From DASUPK01 sp963763955 (GTDB lineage Bacteria > Actinomycetota > Thermoleophilia > Solirubrobacterales > 70-9), in the NCBI GenBank assembly GCA_963763955.1, contig CAVXQP010000030.1, positions 1 to 64,000 of the forward strand: a stretch of 64,000 nt of DNA, written 5' to 3'. This document shows positions 39,354-48,667 of the stretch, in pieces (position 1 is the stretch's first letter; every line of letters begins with the position of its first letter). Below the pieces are notes generated by a model. That model was not told the origin of the DNA, ran no database searches, and saw only the letters and a list, made by a program, of their open reading frames with translations. The position numbers and the translations under genes are program-made.

Positions 39354-40150
39354 GTGGTGGGATACGTCGAGTGGGTCGAGTTCGTCCGGGGCGATCACGT
39401 CCCTGCGGCCGGCGAGATCGTGCACGCCACCGACGGCTTCGAGGAGCCCGCGGGCGGCGGGGCAGTGCGGCCGCGCAGCTGGCGCGGATGGCGGGAAGCG
39501 CCACGCTGATCACCGCGCTGGGGGATGACGAGGTCGCCGGGCGTTCCCGGCGGAGGCTCGCCGAACTCGGCGTGCAGATGGAGGCGACGACTCGCGAGGA
39601 GTCGACCAGGCGCGCCCAGACGATCCTGGACAGGCACGGGGAGAGGATGCTCATCAGATCGGGGACCGGCTCGCGCCGCGTGGTGACGACCCGGTCGACG
39701 GGGCGAGCCTCGACGGGGCCGACGGCGTCTACTTCACCGCCGGCGACCAGGGCGCCCTACCAGCGGCCCGGGGCGGCCCGCATCCTGGTCGCGACTCCCA
39801 GGGCGGGGGAGGTCCTCGCCGGAGCCAGGGTCGCCCTGGATTCTCTCGTCTACTCCGCGAACGACGAGCTCGAGGCCGACTTCGCGCGCGCGGTGGAGCC
39901 ACGCCCGGCGTTGCTGGTCGCGACGGAGGGCCCGGAGGGCGGCCAGTACGAGACCTCCGATGCACTGGGCGGAGTTTGGTCAGCCGCCGAGCCACCGGGC
40001 CCGATCGCGGACGCCTACGGGTCCGGCGACACCTTCGCCGGGGCGCTGACCTACGGGCTGGCCGCCGGCGAGGCCGTTGACTCCTCGCTGCGGCTGGCTG
40101 CCGAGGCCGCCGCCGCCTGCCTCAAGCGCCGCGGCCCGTACCAGAGCTGA
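39354..40150 (+). pseudogene. PfkB-family carbohydrate kinase, frameshifted paralogue
   Basis: Paralogue of the intact PfkB gene at 44097-44906. The start region VVGYVEWVEFVRGDHVPAAGE matches VVGHLEWVEFVHVDHVPAAGE. Frame changes occur near 39466 (one base missing), near 39660, and in the G4 run near 39768 (one base extra). The rest is well conserved, including the kinase signature DAYGSGDTFAGALTYGLAAG and the identical end GPYQS. High similarity suggests recent duplication; the broken frames suggest decay or poor sequence. Confidence 0.75.
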
Positions 40151-40349
40151 GCATCGAGTCCACTCTCCCCCCGCTCGGAAGTGCCGCTGAGAAGATGGCC
40201 ACTCGCATCGACCGGCGTTTTATCGCTTCGGCACCGCGGCTCGATTCCTGCTACCAATTCTCGGGTCGGGGGGATGCAGATCGAGGGCGTCGCATCCGGT
40301 AGACCCGGATCGGCGGTCGAGGATTCCTGCTACACCTACACGTCTTCAA

Positions 40350-42019
40350 ATGCCGAGCGAGCGCTCCAGCGAGCACACGGATGGGTGGGACGTCTACAGA
40401 GTCATCGAGGCTCTCAGGCGGCGCGTCGGCCTCGTCGTGCTCTGCATCGTCCTGGTCCCGCTTGCGGCGCTGGGTCTGTCGCTGGCCCAGCAGAAGCAGT
40501 ACACCGCGACGATCGCCATTCTCTTCCGTAATCCCGGATTCGACCAGGCGATTCTCGGCCACGGCAACATCCTCTTCCCTCCGATCGACGCTGACCAAGA
40601 GGCGGCGACGAACCTCAGGCTCGTCGACCTCGACACGGTCGACCGGCTGGTCGGCGGGCAGCTGGGACTCAGTCAGGGCGACGTCCGCGGCAAGATCAAC
40701 GTGCAGGCGCAGGGGAACTCGAACATCGTCACGGTCTCCGCGACCGACTCCAGCGCCCGGCGGGCTGCCACTATCGCGAACGTCTTCGGAGCGAAGTTCA
40801 TCGCCTTCCGCCGGGACGCGGATCGTGGCCAAGATCGACCAGGCAACCACCCTCGTTCAGAACCGGATCAACGAGCTGCCGCCCGGAGGTGGGGGCGACA
40901 TCCGCCGGAGCCTCCTCGAGAACCGGCTCACCGCGCTCCAGACCCTGGCCGATCTGCAGACCGGCAACGCCGAGGTGGTGCAGCCCGCCGACGTTCCGAC
41001 ATCGCCCTCGTCCCCGAAGATCGTGCGCAACACGGTCATCGGCGGCCTCGATCGGAGTGTTGCTCGCCCTCGCCCTCGCGCTGATCCTCGACCGGGTGGA
41101 CCGTCGGGTGCGCGAGCCGGACGAGCTCGAGGACATCTTCGACCTCCCAATCGTCGGCTACGTGCCGGAGAGTGGAAGCCTCCGCAAGGAGGACGCGGGG
41201 CCGCAGCTCAGAGGGCCGATCGCCGAGGCCTTCCGGATGCTGCGGACGACCCTCCTCTACTTCAACGTCGACAAGAACCTCCGCTCGCTGCTCGTCACCT
41301 CAGCGGCGCCGAAGGAGGGGAAGACGACGGTCAGCTTGAACCTGGCCTGCACGGCCGCGGCGGGCGGGGCGAAGGTCCTGCTGCTCGAGGCCGATCTCCG
41401 CCACCCGGCTTTGCGTAAGCACATCAGCGACGTCCCTGACCGGATCCCGGGCCTGGGCGAGATAATCGCCCGCGATCTCGACCTCCACAGTGGTGTGACG
41501 CGGGTCCCGTTGGAGTCCACCAAGGAAGGGCGTCCGCTGGCGTCGCTTGATGTCATCCTGGCCGGGCCGGTGCCCCCGAACCCGGCCGATCTCCTCGAGT
41601 CGCAGCGCATGCGGATGCTGATCCAGGAAGCGGAGCGGGACTACGACCTGGTCGTGATCGACACCCCGCCAACCTTCGTCGTGCCCGATGCCGTGCCCCT
41701 GGTCAACCAGGTGAGTGGAGTCATCGTCGTCGCCCGGCTGGGTGTGACCATGCGGGACACCGCACGCAAGCTCCGGGAGCAGCTCGACAACCTCAACGCT
41801 CCGACGCTCGGCCTGGTCGTCAATTCGGTCGACCACTGGCGGACCCGCTATGGATACCTCTACGAGTCGGCTGTGTCAGCCAATGGCGGCGGCGAATCAG
41901 GAGATGCAAAGCCCCCTCGGAGGTGGCTGCGCCGGACCGATGGCGATGCAGGTGTTCCCTCCGGCGCCGGTGACGAGCAGGGCGGCCCGGAGAGCGAGAA
42001 GGGCGCACCTCCCAGCTGA
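40350..42019 (+). CDS. Wzz-domain / BY-kinase chain-length regulator, two apparent frameshifts
   Basis: Cytoplasmic-membrane protein controlling glycan chain length. The N-terminal Wzz part has a first helix (VGLVVLCIVLVPLAALGLSL), an extracytoplasmic QKQYTATIAILFRNPG region, a second helix (GVLLALALALILDRVD), then the ATPase: LLVTSAAPKEGKTTVSLN (Walker A), VLLLEADLRHPAL (A') and YDLVVIDTPP (B). The tail has YGYLYESA, possible autophosphorylation tyrosines. One surplus base near 40828 and one near 41047 break the frame; correcting both gives one protein of about 555 residues. ATG 40350 start. It precedes the initiating transferase gene. Confidence 0.82.
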
Positions 42020-42093
42020 CGCGCTGTTCGCGCCTGCCGGTGAGCTAGAAGAAAAGGCTCGTATCTCGGCGAAAAGCGCTAGGTTAGGGCGCC

Positions 42094-42918
42094 TTGGCGG
42101 CCGAAAGGCGACAAGAGGTCGTACCGCTAGAAGGGCAGGCAGATGCGCTCCAGCCGAATCGCCTGCACGCGTCGCAGCCGGCCGAGCAAGTCGACATAGG
42201 CCCGCGCAAGGGCACCCGGCGTTTCGAGTCGGCGCAGGCAGAGGCGGGGGCCGCGGCTGGCGCCCTCGAGACGCGTGAGTCCCTGGAACGCCACTGGGTC
42301 CAAGGCGCCGAGCTCAGTGTGCCTGCACGGTGGATCAAGCGCGCCTTCGATTTCGTCGGAGCATTGCTGATCATCGTTTTGACGACGCCACTTTGGGTCG
42401 CCATTGCCCTGATGATCAAGGCCGATTCTCCGGGGCCGGTCTTCTTCCGCCAGCGACGGGTCGGCCGGAACGGCCGGCACTTCGCGATGCTCAAGTTCCG
42501 GACGATGGTCGACGGCGCCGACTCGAGGAAGCCCGGGCTCCTGCACATGAATCAGGCGGGTGACGGGCTGTTCAAGATCTACGACGACCCACGGGTGACG
42601 GGTGTCGGGCGCTGGCTCCGCTCCACCTGGATGGACGAGCTGCCCCAGGTCATGCAGGTCGTGACGGGAAAGATGAGCCTCGTCGGGCCACGGCCGCTGG
42701 TGCCGGACGAGGACGCCCAGATCGAGGGCGACGCACGTGGCCGGCTGGCGGTGCGACCGGGCCTGACCGGACCCTGGCAGGCGGGCGGTGCGAAGCCGAT
42801 CCCCATCGACGAGATGGCGGACCTCGATTGCCGCTATATCGAGCGTTGGTCTCTGTGGCTGGATATGAAGCTTGTCGCGAAGACCGCCTGGAACGTGCTC
42901 CTTCGGCGCGGAGCCTGA
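42094..42918 (+). CDS. Initiating sugar-phosphate transferase (WbaP/WcaJ family)
   Basis: Transfers a sugar-1-phosphate to undecaprenyl phosphate, the first step of repeat-unit assembly. A non-conserved N-terminal region is followed by one membrane helix (FVGALLIIVLTTPLWVAIAL) and the catalytic block KADSPGPVFFRQRRVGRNGR, FAMLKFRTM, DELPQVMQVVTGKMSLVGPR (the D-E and PRP signature) and RPGLTGPWQAGG. The start is uncertain (TTG 42094 proposed). Only the last portion resembles the full-length PglC/WbaP type, so it is the short form. A relic of its 3' end lies at 36.55 kb. Confidence 0.87.
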   Translation: MAAERRQEVVPLEGQADALQPNRLHASQPAEQVDIGPRKGTRRFESAQAEAGAAAGALETRESLERHWVQGAELSVPARWIKRAFDFVGALLIIVLTTPLWVAIALMIKADSPGPVFFRQRRVGRNGRHFAMLKFRTMVDGADSRKPGLLHMNQAGDGLFKIYDDPRVTGVGRWLRSTWMDELPQVMQVVTGKMSLVGPRPLVPDEDAQIEGDARGRLAVRPGLTGPWQAGGAKPIPIDEMADLDCRYIERWSLWLDMKLVAKTAWNVLLRRGA

Positions 42919-42939
42919 GAAGACTCGCGGAGCCATCGC

Positions 42940-44106
42940 GTGAGCGGCGGGCGCCCCTTGCGCGTGACCTATCTCGATCACGTCGGGCGGGTCTCCGGCG
43001 CTGAGATCGCGCTGGTCCGGCTGATCGAGGCGGTCGGTCCCGAGCTGGAGGCGACCGTGATCCTGGCCGAGAACGGCGAGCTCGTCGAGCGGCTGGGCGC
43101 TGCCGGTGCCAGGGTCGAGGTGTTGCCCTTGGCCGAGGAGGTCCGCGGGATGAGTCGCAGGGAGATTCGCCCGGGGCTTCGGCAGGCATACGGCACCGCC
43201 GAGGTCGCCCGCTACACCGGCCGCCTCCGGCGGCGCCTGCGCGACCTGCGGCCCGACCTGGTCCACACGACCTCGCTGAAGGCGTCCGTCTACGGGATGG
43301 TCGCCGCTCGGGCCGCTGGCCTGCCCGTCCTCTGGCATCTTCATGACCGGCTCGCCCGCGACTACCTGCCGAGTGCCGTCGTTCCGCCGATGCGGCTGCT
43401 CGCCGCCACTGCCCCCAGCGCTCTGGTCGCGCCGTCTCGATTCACCCTCGAGACGGTCGGCAGACGATTCCGGCGGGGAATGGTCGTCGCTGCTCTGCCG
43501 AATGCGGTGCCCTATCCGGAGCGGGCAGTCGAGGTGCGCGATGAGGTCGAGACCGTGACCATGATCGGGCGCCTCACCTGGTGGAAGGGCCAGCATGTCT
43601 TCCTCGAGGCGTTCGCGAGGGCCTTCCCCGATCGTCCGGTGCGCGCGCGCCTCGTCGGAGCGGCCACCTTCGGAGAGGCCGACTACGAGCGCAAGCTCCG
43701 GGAGCGGGCGAATCGTCTCGGCATCGCCAACCGTGTCGATTTCGTCGGCTTCGTTCCTGACGTCTCCGGCGAGCACGAGCGCGCCGACCTGCTCGTACAC
43801 GCCTCGGTTCTCGCCGATCCGCTCAGCACCGTCGTCCTGGAGGGGATGGCCGCCGGAGTTCCCGTGGTGGCCACGGACGCGGGCGGGCATGTGGAATACC
43901 TCCGCGACGGCAGGGAAGGGCTGCTCCATCGTCCCGGCGATATCCACGGTTTGGCACAGGTGCTGCGGCGGGCGTCCGAGGACGCCGAGCTGCGCAGGCG
44001 GGTGGCTGCCGGAGCGCGCGAGCGCGCACATGAGCTGACGCCGGCGGCCGTGGCCGAGCGTTGGATGTCGCTCTATCGCAGTCTCAGTGCGCCGCCGTGG
44101 GCCTAG
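42940..44106 (+). CDS. GT4 family glycosyltransferase (intact copy)
   Basis: 388 residues from GTG 42940, 21 bases after the sugar transferase. N-terminal RPLRVTYLDHVGRVSGAEIA, then PDLVHTTSLKASVYGMVAAR; C-terminal VTMIGRLTWWKGQHVFLEAF and VVLEGMAAGVPVVATDAGG (a divergent E-x7-E region with E in ADLLVHASV...VVLEG). It likely adds a sugar to the lipid-linked primer. It overlaps the PfkB gene by 10 bases, so the two are coupled. A deleted paralogue is at 37.8-38.5 kb. Confidence 0.87.
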   Translation: MSGGRPLRVTYLDHVGRVSGAEIALVRLIEAVGPELEATVILAENGELVERLGAAGARVEVLPLAEEVRGMSRREIRPGLRQAYGTAEVARYTGRLRRRLRDLRPDLVHTTSLKASVYGMVAARAAGLPVLWHLHDRLARDYLPSAVVPPMRLLAATAPSALVAPSRFTLETVGRRFRRGMVVAALPNAVPYPERAVEVRDEVETVTMIGRLTWWKGQHVFLEAFARAFPDRPVRARLVGAATFGEADYERKLRERANRLGIANRVDFVGFVPDVSGEHERADLLVHASVLADPLSTVVLEGMAAGVPVVATDAGGHVEYLRDGREGLLHRPGDIHGLAQVLRRASEDAELRRRVAAGARERAHELTPAAVAERWMSLYRSLSAPPWA

Positions 44107-44906
44107 CGGTGGTGGGACATCTCGAGTGGGTTGAGTTCGTCCACGTGGACCATGTTCCCGCGGCGGGCGAGATCGTCAACTCCACCGACGGCTTCGAGGA
44201 GCCGGCGGGTGGCGGGGCGGTCGCCGCCGTGCAGCTCGCCCGGATGGCGGGAAGTGCCTCGCTGATCACCGCGCTGGGCGAGGACGAGATCGCTGATCGT
44301 TCGCGCGGCCGGCTTGGCGAGCTGGGGGTGGCGGTCGACGCGGCGATCCGGGATGAACCGACGCGTCGGGGCCTGACGATGCTCGACTCCCGAGGCGAGC
44401 GGACGATCATCACCATCGGTGATCGGCTGGCGCCGCGCGGCCGTGACCCGCTCGATTGGAGCGCTCTCGAGGGGGCGGACGGCGTCTACTTCACGGCGGG
44501 CGACGAGGGAGCCCTACGGGCGGCGCGGGCGGCCCGGGTCCTGGTGGCGACGCCCCGGGCCGGTCAGGTTCTCGCGGAGGCGGGAGTGGAGCTGGACGCG
44601 CTCGTCTACTCGGCAGCCGATGACGTCGAATCGGGCTTCGCTGCGGCGGTGGAGCCGCGACCCAGGCTCCTGGTCGCTACGAGCGGCGCCGACGGCGGGC
44701 GCTACGAGACCTCCGACGGACGGACCGGCACCTGGGCCGCGGCGCCGCTCCCCGGACCCCTCGCGGACACATACGGGTCCGGCGACACCTTCGCGGGGGC
44801 GCTGACCTACGGACTCGCCGCTGGAGAGGCAATCGACTCCTCGCTCGAGCTCGCCGCCGAGGCGGCTGCGTCCTGCCTCGCGCGCCAAGGGCCGTACCAG
44901 AGCTGA
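44097..44906 (+). CDS. PfkB-family carbohydrate kinase (intact copy)
   Basis: 269 residues from GTG 44097 (GLAVVGHLEWVEFVHVDHV). Ribokinase-like fold: GGGAVAAVQLARMAGSASLI near the sugar-binding glycine pair, and DTYGSGDTFAGALTYGLAAG, the PfkB signature with catalytic Asp and anion hole. It is close to the lower size limit of the family. It overlaps the GT4 gene and is duplicated with it, suggesting its product is a sugar phosphate or precursor used by the cluster. Substrate unknown. Confidence 0.83.
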   Translation: MGLAVVGHLEWVEFVHVDHVPAAGEIVNSTDGFEEPAGGGAVAAVQLARMAGSASLITALGEDEIADRSRGRLGELGVAVDAAIRDEPTRRGLTMLDSRGERTIITIGDRLAPRGRDPLDWSALEGADGVYFTAGDEGALRAARAARVLVATPRAGQVLAEAGVELDALVYSAADDVESGFAAAVEPRPRLLVATSGADGGRYETSDGRTGTWAAAPLPGPLADTYGSGDTFAGALTYGLAAGEAIDSSLELAAEAAASCLARQGPYQS

Positions 44907-44974
44907 GCGTCGAGGTCGACCTCCGTCACTGCGTCGTCCTCGGTCTCCGTTTCGGTTTCGGACTCCGCGAAGGG

Positions 44975-45829
44975 TCAGGCCTCGGGCTTCGGCGGCGGGT
45001 ACTGTGAGCGGACGAAGCGGTCCCACATCCGGTCCGTCATCAACCCGCGCATTCCCATCACCATCCTGGCCGAGGGCGTGACCTTGTAGCGCGTCCGGGG
45101 TCGCGGGGCAGTGAGGGCCTTCGAGATCTTCCCTGCCACCGCCTCTGGCCCGGCGCCGAAGCGCGCCATGCCGCCCGTGTAGGCGTTCGCTGTGACCCGG
45201 CCGACGTCTGCGTTGAACTTGGCATAAGGACCGTGCTCCTCCACCTCGCCGAGGCTCCCGGCCGCGGTCTCCCCGAAGTCCGTGATGATCAGGCCGGGCT
45301 CGATCACCACCACGTCGACCCCGAAACCCTTGACCTCGAAGCGCAGCGCATCGGAGAGCGCCTCGACCGCATGCTTGGTCGCGTGGTAGACCCCGCCACC
45401 TGGGAAGGTGAGCTTGCCCCCCATCGAGCTCAGGTTGACGATCCGGCCGGACCCGGCCCTGCGCATGCCCGGGAGGACGAGCTGGCACATCCGCATCAGG
45501 CCGAAGACGTTGGTCTCGAACTGCCTGCGGACGCTATCCATGGGGATCGTCTCGATTGCCCCACTCTGGCTGTAGCCGGCGTTGTTGACCAGGGCGCCGA
45601 TCGGACCGTCCTTCTCCGCCTCCGCGACGGCGCTCTCCATCGAGCCCTCGTCGGTGACGTCGAGGGCTTGGATCTTGCAGCCCTTCTTCGACAGATCCTC
45701 GATCGCCTCGGCGCGCCGGGCGGTGGCGTGGACGTTCCAGCCGTCCTCGGCGAGCCGTTCCGCCGTCGCCCTGCCGATTCCAGTGGAGCAGCCCGTGATC
45801 AGCACCGGCCGCGTCTTCTCGATCCCCAT
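44975..45829 (-). CDS. Short-chain dehydrogenase/reductase
   Basis: 284 residues from ATG 45829. Classical SDR: VLITGCSTGIGRATAERLAE (TGxxxGxG), LVNNAGYSQSG (NNAG), catalytic Ser in VNLSSMGGK and YHATK (Tyr and Lys). The long C-terminal part (RTRYKVTPSARMVMGMRGLM) resembles the retinol/17-beta-HSD-like group. NAD(P) preference and substrate unknown. Divergent from the alcohol dehydrogenase gene, 79 bases apart. Confidence 0.9.
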   Translation of the reverse strand: MGIEKTRPVLITGCSTGIGRATAERLAEDGWNVHATARRAEAIEDLSKKGCKIQALDVTDEGSMESAVAEAEKDGPIGALVNNAGYSQSGAIETIPMDSVRRQFETNVFGLMRMCQLVLPGMRRAGSGRIVNLSSMGGKLTFPGGGVYHATKHAVEALSDALRFEVKGFGVDVVVIEPGLIITDFGETAAGSLGEVEEHGPYAKFNADVGRVTANAYTGGMARFGAGPEAVAGKISKALTAPRPRTRYKVTPSARMVMGMRGLMTDRMWDRFVRSQYPPPKPEA

Positions 45830-45908
45830 AGCACCCTTCCTTTCGTCGAAGCCGGCTAACCCTCTCAAAACGAGGCGGTCGGCGCCAGGTCTGCCGTAGG
45901 CTCCAGCG

Positions 45909-46943
45909 GTGCGCGCGGTGACTTTCCAGGCCCCCGGCGAGGTCCAGGTCGACGACGTCGGGGAGCCCGAGCTGCTGCAACCCGACGACGCGATCATTCG
46001 CGTCGACGCGAGCGGCATCTGCGGCTCGGACCTCCACATCTACCACGGGCGGGTGCAGATAGAGGCCGGGTTCGTGATCGGCCACGAGTTCGTCGGGGAG
46101 GTGGTCGCCACCGGGGACGACGTGACTCGCGTCGCGGTCGGCGACCGCGTGCTCGGCACCTATGGCACGGCCTGCGGGAAGTGCTTCTTCTGCCGGCGGG
46201 AGGAGTTCCACAAGTGCGACGAGGCGCGTGTCTTCGGCCACGGCAAGGCCCTCGGGGACCTGCGGGGAGCACAGGCTGAGCTGCTGCTCGTGCCGCATGC
46301 GAACCTCGGGCTTCGCAAGGTCCCGGATGGCCTCTCCGACGACGTGGCGCTGTTCGCCGGCGACGTGATGGGGACGGGGTACCACGCAATCCACTCGCGG
46401 CCGCTGGCAGAGGGGGAGACCGCCGCGATCCTGGGCCTGGGGCCGGTGGGGCTCTGTGCGGTCCAGGCGGCCAAGGCGGCGGGCGCGTCACAGATCGTCG
46501 CCATCGACACGGTCGAGGACCGGCTCCGGATGGCGGAGTCCTTCGGCGCAACGCCGGTCCACCTCACCGAGCAGGACCCACGCGGCGAGGTGAAGAGGCT
46601 GACCGAGGGCCGCGGCGTGGACCTGGCAGTCGAGGCCGTTGGGCATCCGGAGGCTCTCGACCTGGCGCTGCGCCTGGCCCGGAAGGCCGGAACGGTCTCG
46701 GTGACGGGCGTCTACGCCGAGCGTGCCGAGGTCCACATGGGAGTCCTCTGGATCAAGGCCATCACGCTGACGAGCGGCCACGCCAACGTGATCAAGCACC
46801 TTGACCCGGTGCTCGAACTACTGGCCGGCGGCAAGCTGGACCCGGCCCCGCTGGTCACCCACCACATGAAGCTCGATGAGGCGCCCGATGCCTACCGGAT
46901 CTACGACAACCGCGAGGCCCTGAAGATCGTCCTCACCCCTTAG
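45909..46943 (+). CDS. Zinc-dependent medium-chain alcohol dehydrogenase
   Basis: 344 residues from GTG 45909. Catalytic zinc ligands are in ICGSDLHIYHG and FVIGHEFVGEV. The structural zinc lobe is CGKCFFCRREEFHKC (four Cys). The NAD(P) site is AAILGLGPVGLCAVQAAKAAG. The pattern is like threonine/sorbitol dehydrogenase or glutathione-independent formaldehyde dehydrogenase-like MDR proteins. Substrate not assignable. Confidence 0.9.
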   Translation: MRAVTFQAPGEVQVDDVGEPELLQPDDAIIRVDASGICGSDLHIYHGRVQIEAGFVIGHEFVGEVVATGDDVTRVAVGDRVLGTYGTACGKCFFCRREEFHKCDEARVFGHGKALGDLRGAQAELLLVPHANLGLRKVPDGLSDDVALFAGDVMGTGYHAIHSRPLAEGETAAILGLGPVGLCAVQAAKAAGASQIVAIDTVEDRLRMAESFGATPVHLTEQDPRGEVKRLTEGRGVDLAVEAVGHPEALDLALRLARKAGTVSVTGVYAERAEVHMGVLWIKAITLTSGHANVIKHLDPVLELLAGGKLDPAPLVTHHMKLDEAPDAYRIYDNREALKIVLTP

Positions 46944-46954
46944 GGACGTTGCAG

Positions 46955-47371
46955 ATGCTCAGGTATCTACCCACGCCGCTGGGCGTCGGTCTGATCGTCG
47001 CCGGTCTCAGCGTCATCACCAGCCCCCGTACTGTGATCCTGCTCCTCGCGGGGACGGGAGCCGTCCTTGCACTGCTCATCGCACTCGCGGTCGCGCTACG
47101 GAAGCGCTCTGGCGAACCACGCGAACAGACAGCGTCGGAGGAGATATCCCGTTGGCGAGAGTTCGAGGCGAGGCGCCGCAGATCGGCACCGTGGGAGTCT
47201 GCCTTCTATCTGTTGATCGCCGTGATCTCCGTCTGGCTGGAAGGGCTCACACTGGGAACGATCCTGATCGTCGCCGGGGTTGGTTTCCTGCTGATCTCGC
47301 GCTGGCTCGTCGAGCCAGATATATGGGCTGAGATCACCCGGAGGTTGACCGCCCCCCCGACTGGGAACTGA
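46955..47371 (+). CDS. Membrane protein of unknown function
   Basis: 138 residues from ATG 46955; a TTG two codons earlier is less likely. Two N-terminal helices (GVGLIVAGLSVI and VILLLAGTGAVLALLIALAVAL) are followed by a charged segment (EEISRWREFEARRRRSAP) and two more helices (AFYLLIAVISVWLEGL, TILIVAGVGFLLI). Four-helix topology with a cytosolic basic loop. No family recognised. Its end overlaps the convergent GST gene by 38 bases. Confidence 0.55.
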   Translation: MLRYLPTPLGVGLIVAGLSVITSPRTVILLLAGTGAVLALLIALAVALRKRSGEPREQTASEEISRWREFEARRRRSAPWESAFYLLIAVISVWLEGLTLGTILIVAGVGFLLISRWLVEPDIWAEITRRLTAPPTGN

Positions 47372-48089
47372 CCCATTCCGCCGGCAGCAGGCCGGCCGGG
47401 AAGTCGTTGCCGAACTCGGGCACCAGCCGCATTGCAAAGTCGGTCGCCGGCCGCCCCTCGAACGCCGGCTTCAGGTCCTGAACGGTCAGCAGCGCCCGCA
47501 CGGAGGTGGCGATCTGGAAGTCGGCGGCGTTCGGCTCGTCCCCGCCGATCACCCCGTTTCCGATCAGCTCGTCGACGTGGTCGAGCACAGTCGGCACCTG
47601 GGCGATCGCATTCCCGATCTCCGCTTCGCTGTCCACCTTGTTCGCCATGTAGCGGGCGGAGGGGGCGTTGATCCAGGCGGCGAAGCGGGGCAATGGGACG
47701 CCGATCTCGCGGGCGATCATCGTGCGCGTCTCGGGTCGGTGCACCGAGAGCCAGCGGACGATCCGCCGCGGCACGTCCTGCAGGATCTCGTCGCCCCAGC
47801 GCTCCGCCTCCTCCACGGCGAGCCGCTGCTCCGGATCGGCTGGGAAGAGTGCCGGCTCGGGCTTCAGCTCCTCGAGCGCCCGCGAGATCGCCCTGGACTG
47901 CTGGAGCTTGCGGCCGTCGATCTTGATCGCCGGGACGGTCCCACCGCGGAAGCCACGGGTCCGGACGAGAGCCGGATGCAGCCCCGGCAGCAACCAGACC
48001 TCCCTGTGATCCAGCCCCTTGGACTCCAGCATGAGGCGGACCGAGTGGGAGGGAGGAGACGGCTTCGTGCCGTACAGGGTGATCCCCAT
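47334..48089 (-). CDS. Glutathione S-transferase-like protein
   Basis: 251 residues. The thioredoxin-like N-terminal domain ITLYGTKPSPPSHSVRLMLE is followed by the cis-Pro loop GGTVPAIKIDG and the QSRAISRALEEL helix that in GSTs binds the glutathione gamma-glutamyl group. The C-terminal helical domain has a typical GDEPNAADFQIATSVRALL N-capping block. The C-terminal tail past the helical domain is low-complexity. Actinobacteria often lack glutathione, so the thiol partner is uncertain. Confidence 0.75.
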   Translation of the reverse strand: MGITLYGTKPSPPSHSVRLMLESKGLDHREVWLLPGLHPALVRTRGFRGGTVPAIKIDGRKLQQSRAISRALEELKPEPALFPADPEQRLAVEEAERWGDEILQDVPRRIVRWLSVHRPETRTMIAREIGVPLPRFAAWINAPSARYMANKVDSEAEIGNAIAQVPTVLDHVDELIGNGVIGGDEPNAADFQIATSVRALLTVQDLKPAFEGRPATDFAMRLVPEFGNDFPAGLLPAEWVSSQSGGRSTSG

Positions 48090-48142
48090 GAACGCAGCCT
48101 ATTGACGGCGACCGGCTCTCGCCCTCGTTCAGACTTCAGGAC

Positions 48143-48667
48143 ATGGGCGAGAGCCTCAACGGGAAGCTGCTGATCGCGTCGCCGAGCATGGCCGACTACT
48201 TCCACAGGACGGTGATCCTGATGGTCGAGCACTCCCCCGACGGCGCCTTCGGCCTGGTCCTGAACCGGCCCTCTGAGACCACCGTCGGTGAGGCCTCCCC
48301 CGAGCTCGCCGAGCTGATCGGCGACGACCATCTTCTGCATGTCGGGGGGCCGGTTCAGCCCAACGCCGTGACAGCGATCGGAGAGCATCAGGATCCGGCC
48401 ACTGCCACGAAGCTGATCATCGGGTCGGTGGGAATGGTGGATCTTGACGACCCGCCAGAGCTCTCCCGGCTCCGGGTCTTCGCCGGCTACGCGGGCTGGG
48501 GCGCCGGTCAGCTCGATGGCGAGCTCGAGCAGGAGGCCTGGATCGTCGACGAGGCCAACCCCGACGACCCCTTCGGCGGTGCGGACCTCTGGGCCCACGT
48601 ACTGGCCCGTAAGGGCGGCGAGTATGCGCTGCTGGCGCGCATGCCGCCCGACCCGTCGGTCAATTAA
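48143..48667 (+). CDS. YqgE/AlgH family protein (UPF0301)
   Basis: 174 residues, matching the AlgH/YqgE family: LNGKLLIASPSMADYFHRTV at the start, GAFGLVLNRPSETTVGE, LLHVGGPVQPNAVTAI and LRVFAGYAGWGAGQLDGEL. The family's molecular function is not settled. The stop overlaps the opposing small gene by 4 bases. Confidence 0.92.
   Translation: MGESLNGKLLIASPSMADYFHRTVILMVEHSPDGAFGLVLNRPSETTVGEASPELAELIGDDHLLHVGGPVQPNAVTAIGEHQDPATATKLIIGSVGMVDLDDPPELSRLRVFAGYAGWGAGQLDGELEQEAWIVDEANPDDPFGGADLWAHVLARKGGEYALLARMPPDPSVN

Noticed and set aside
44912..44923. GAGGTCGACCTC palindrome as a terminator
   Set aside because: Stem is short, with no loop and no T-run; it may be chance in GC-rich DNA.
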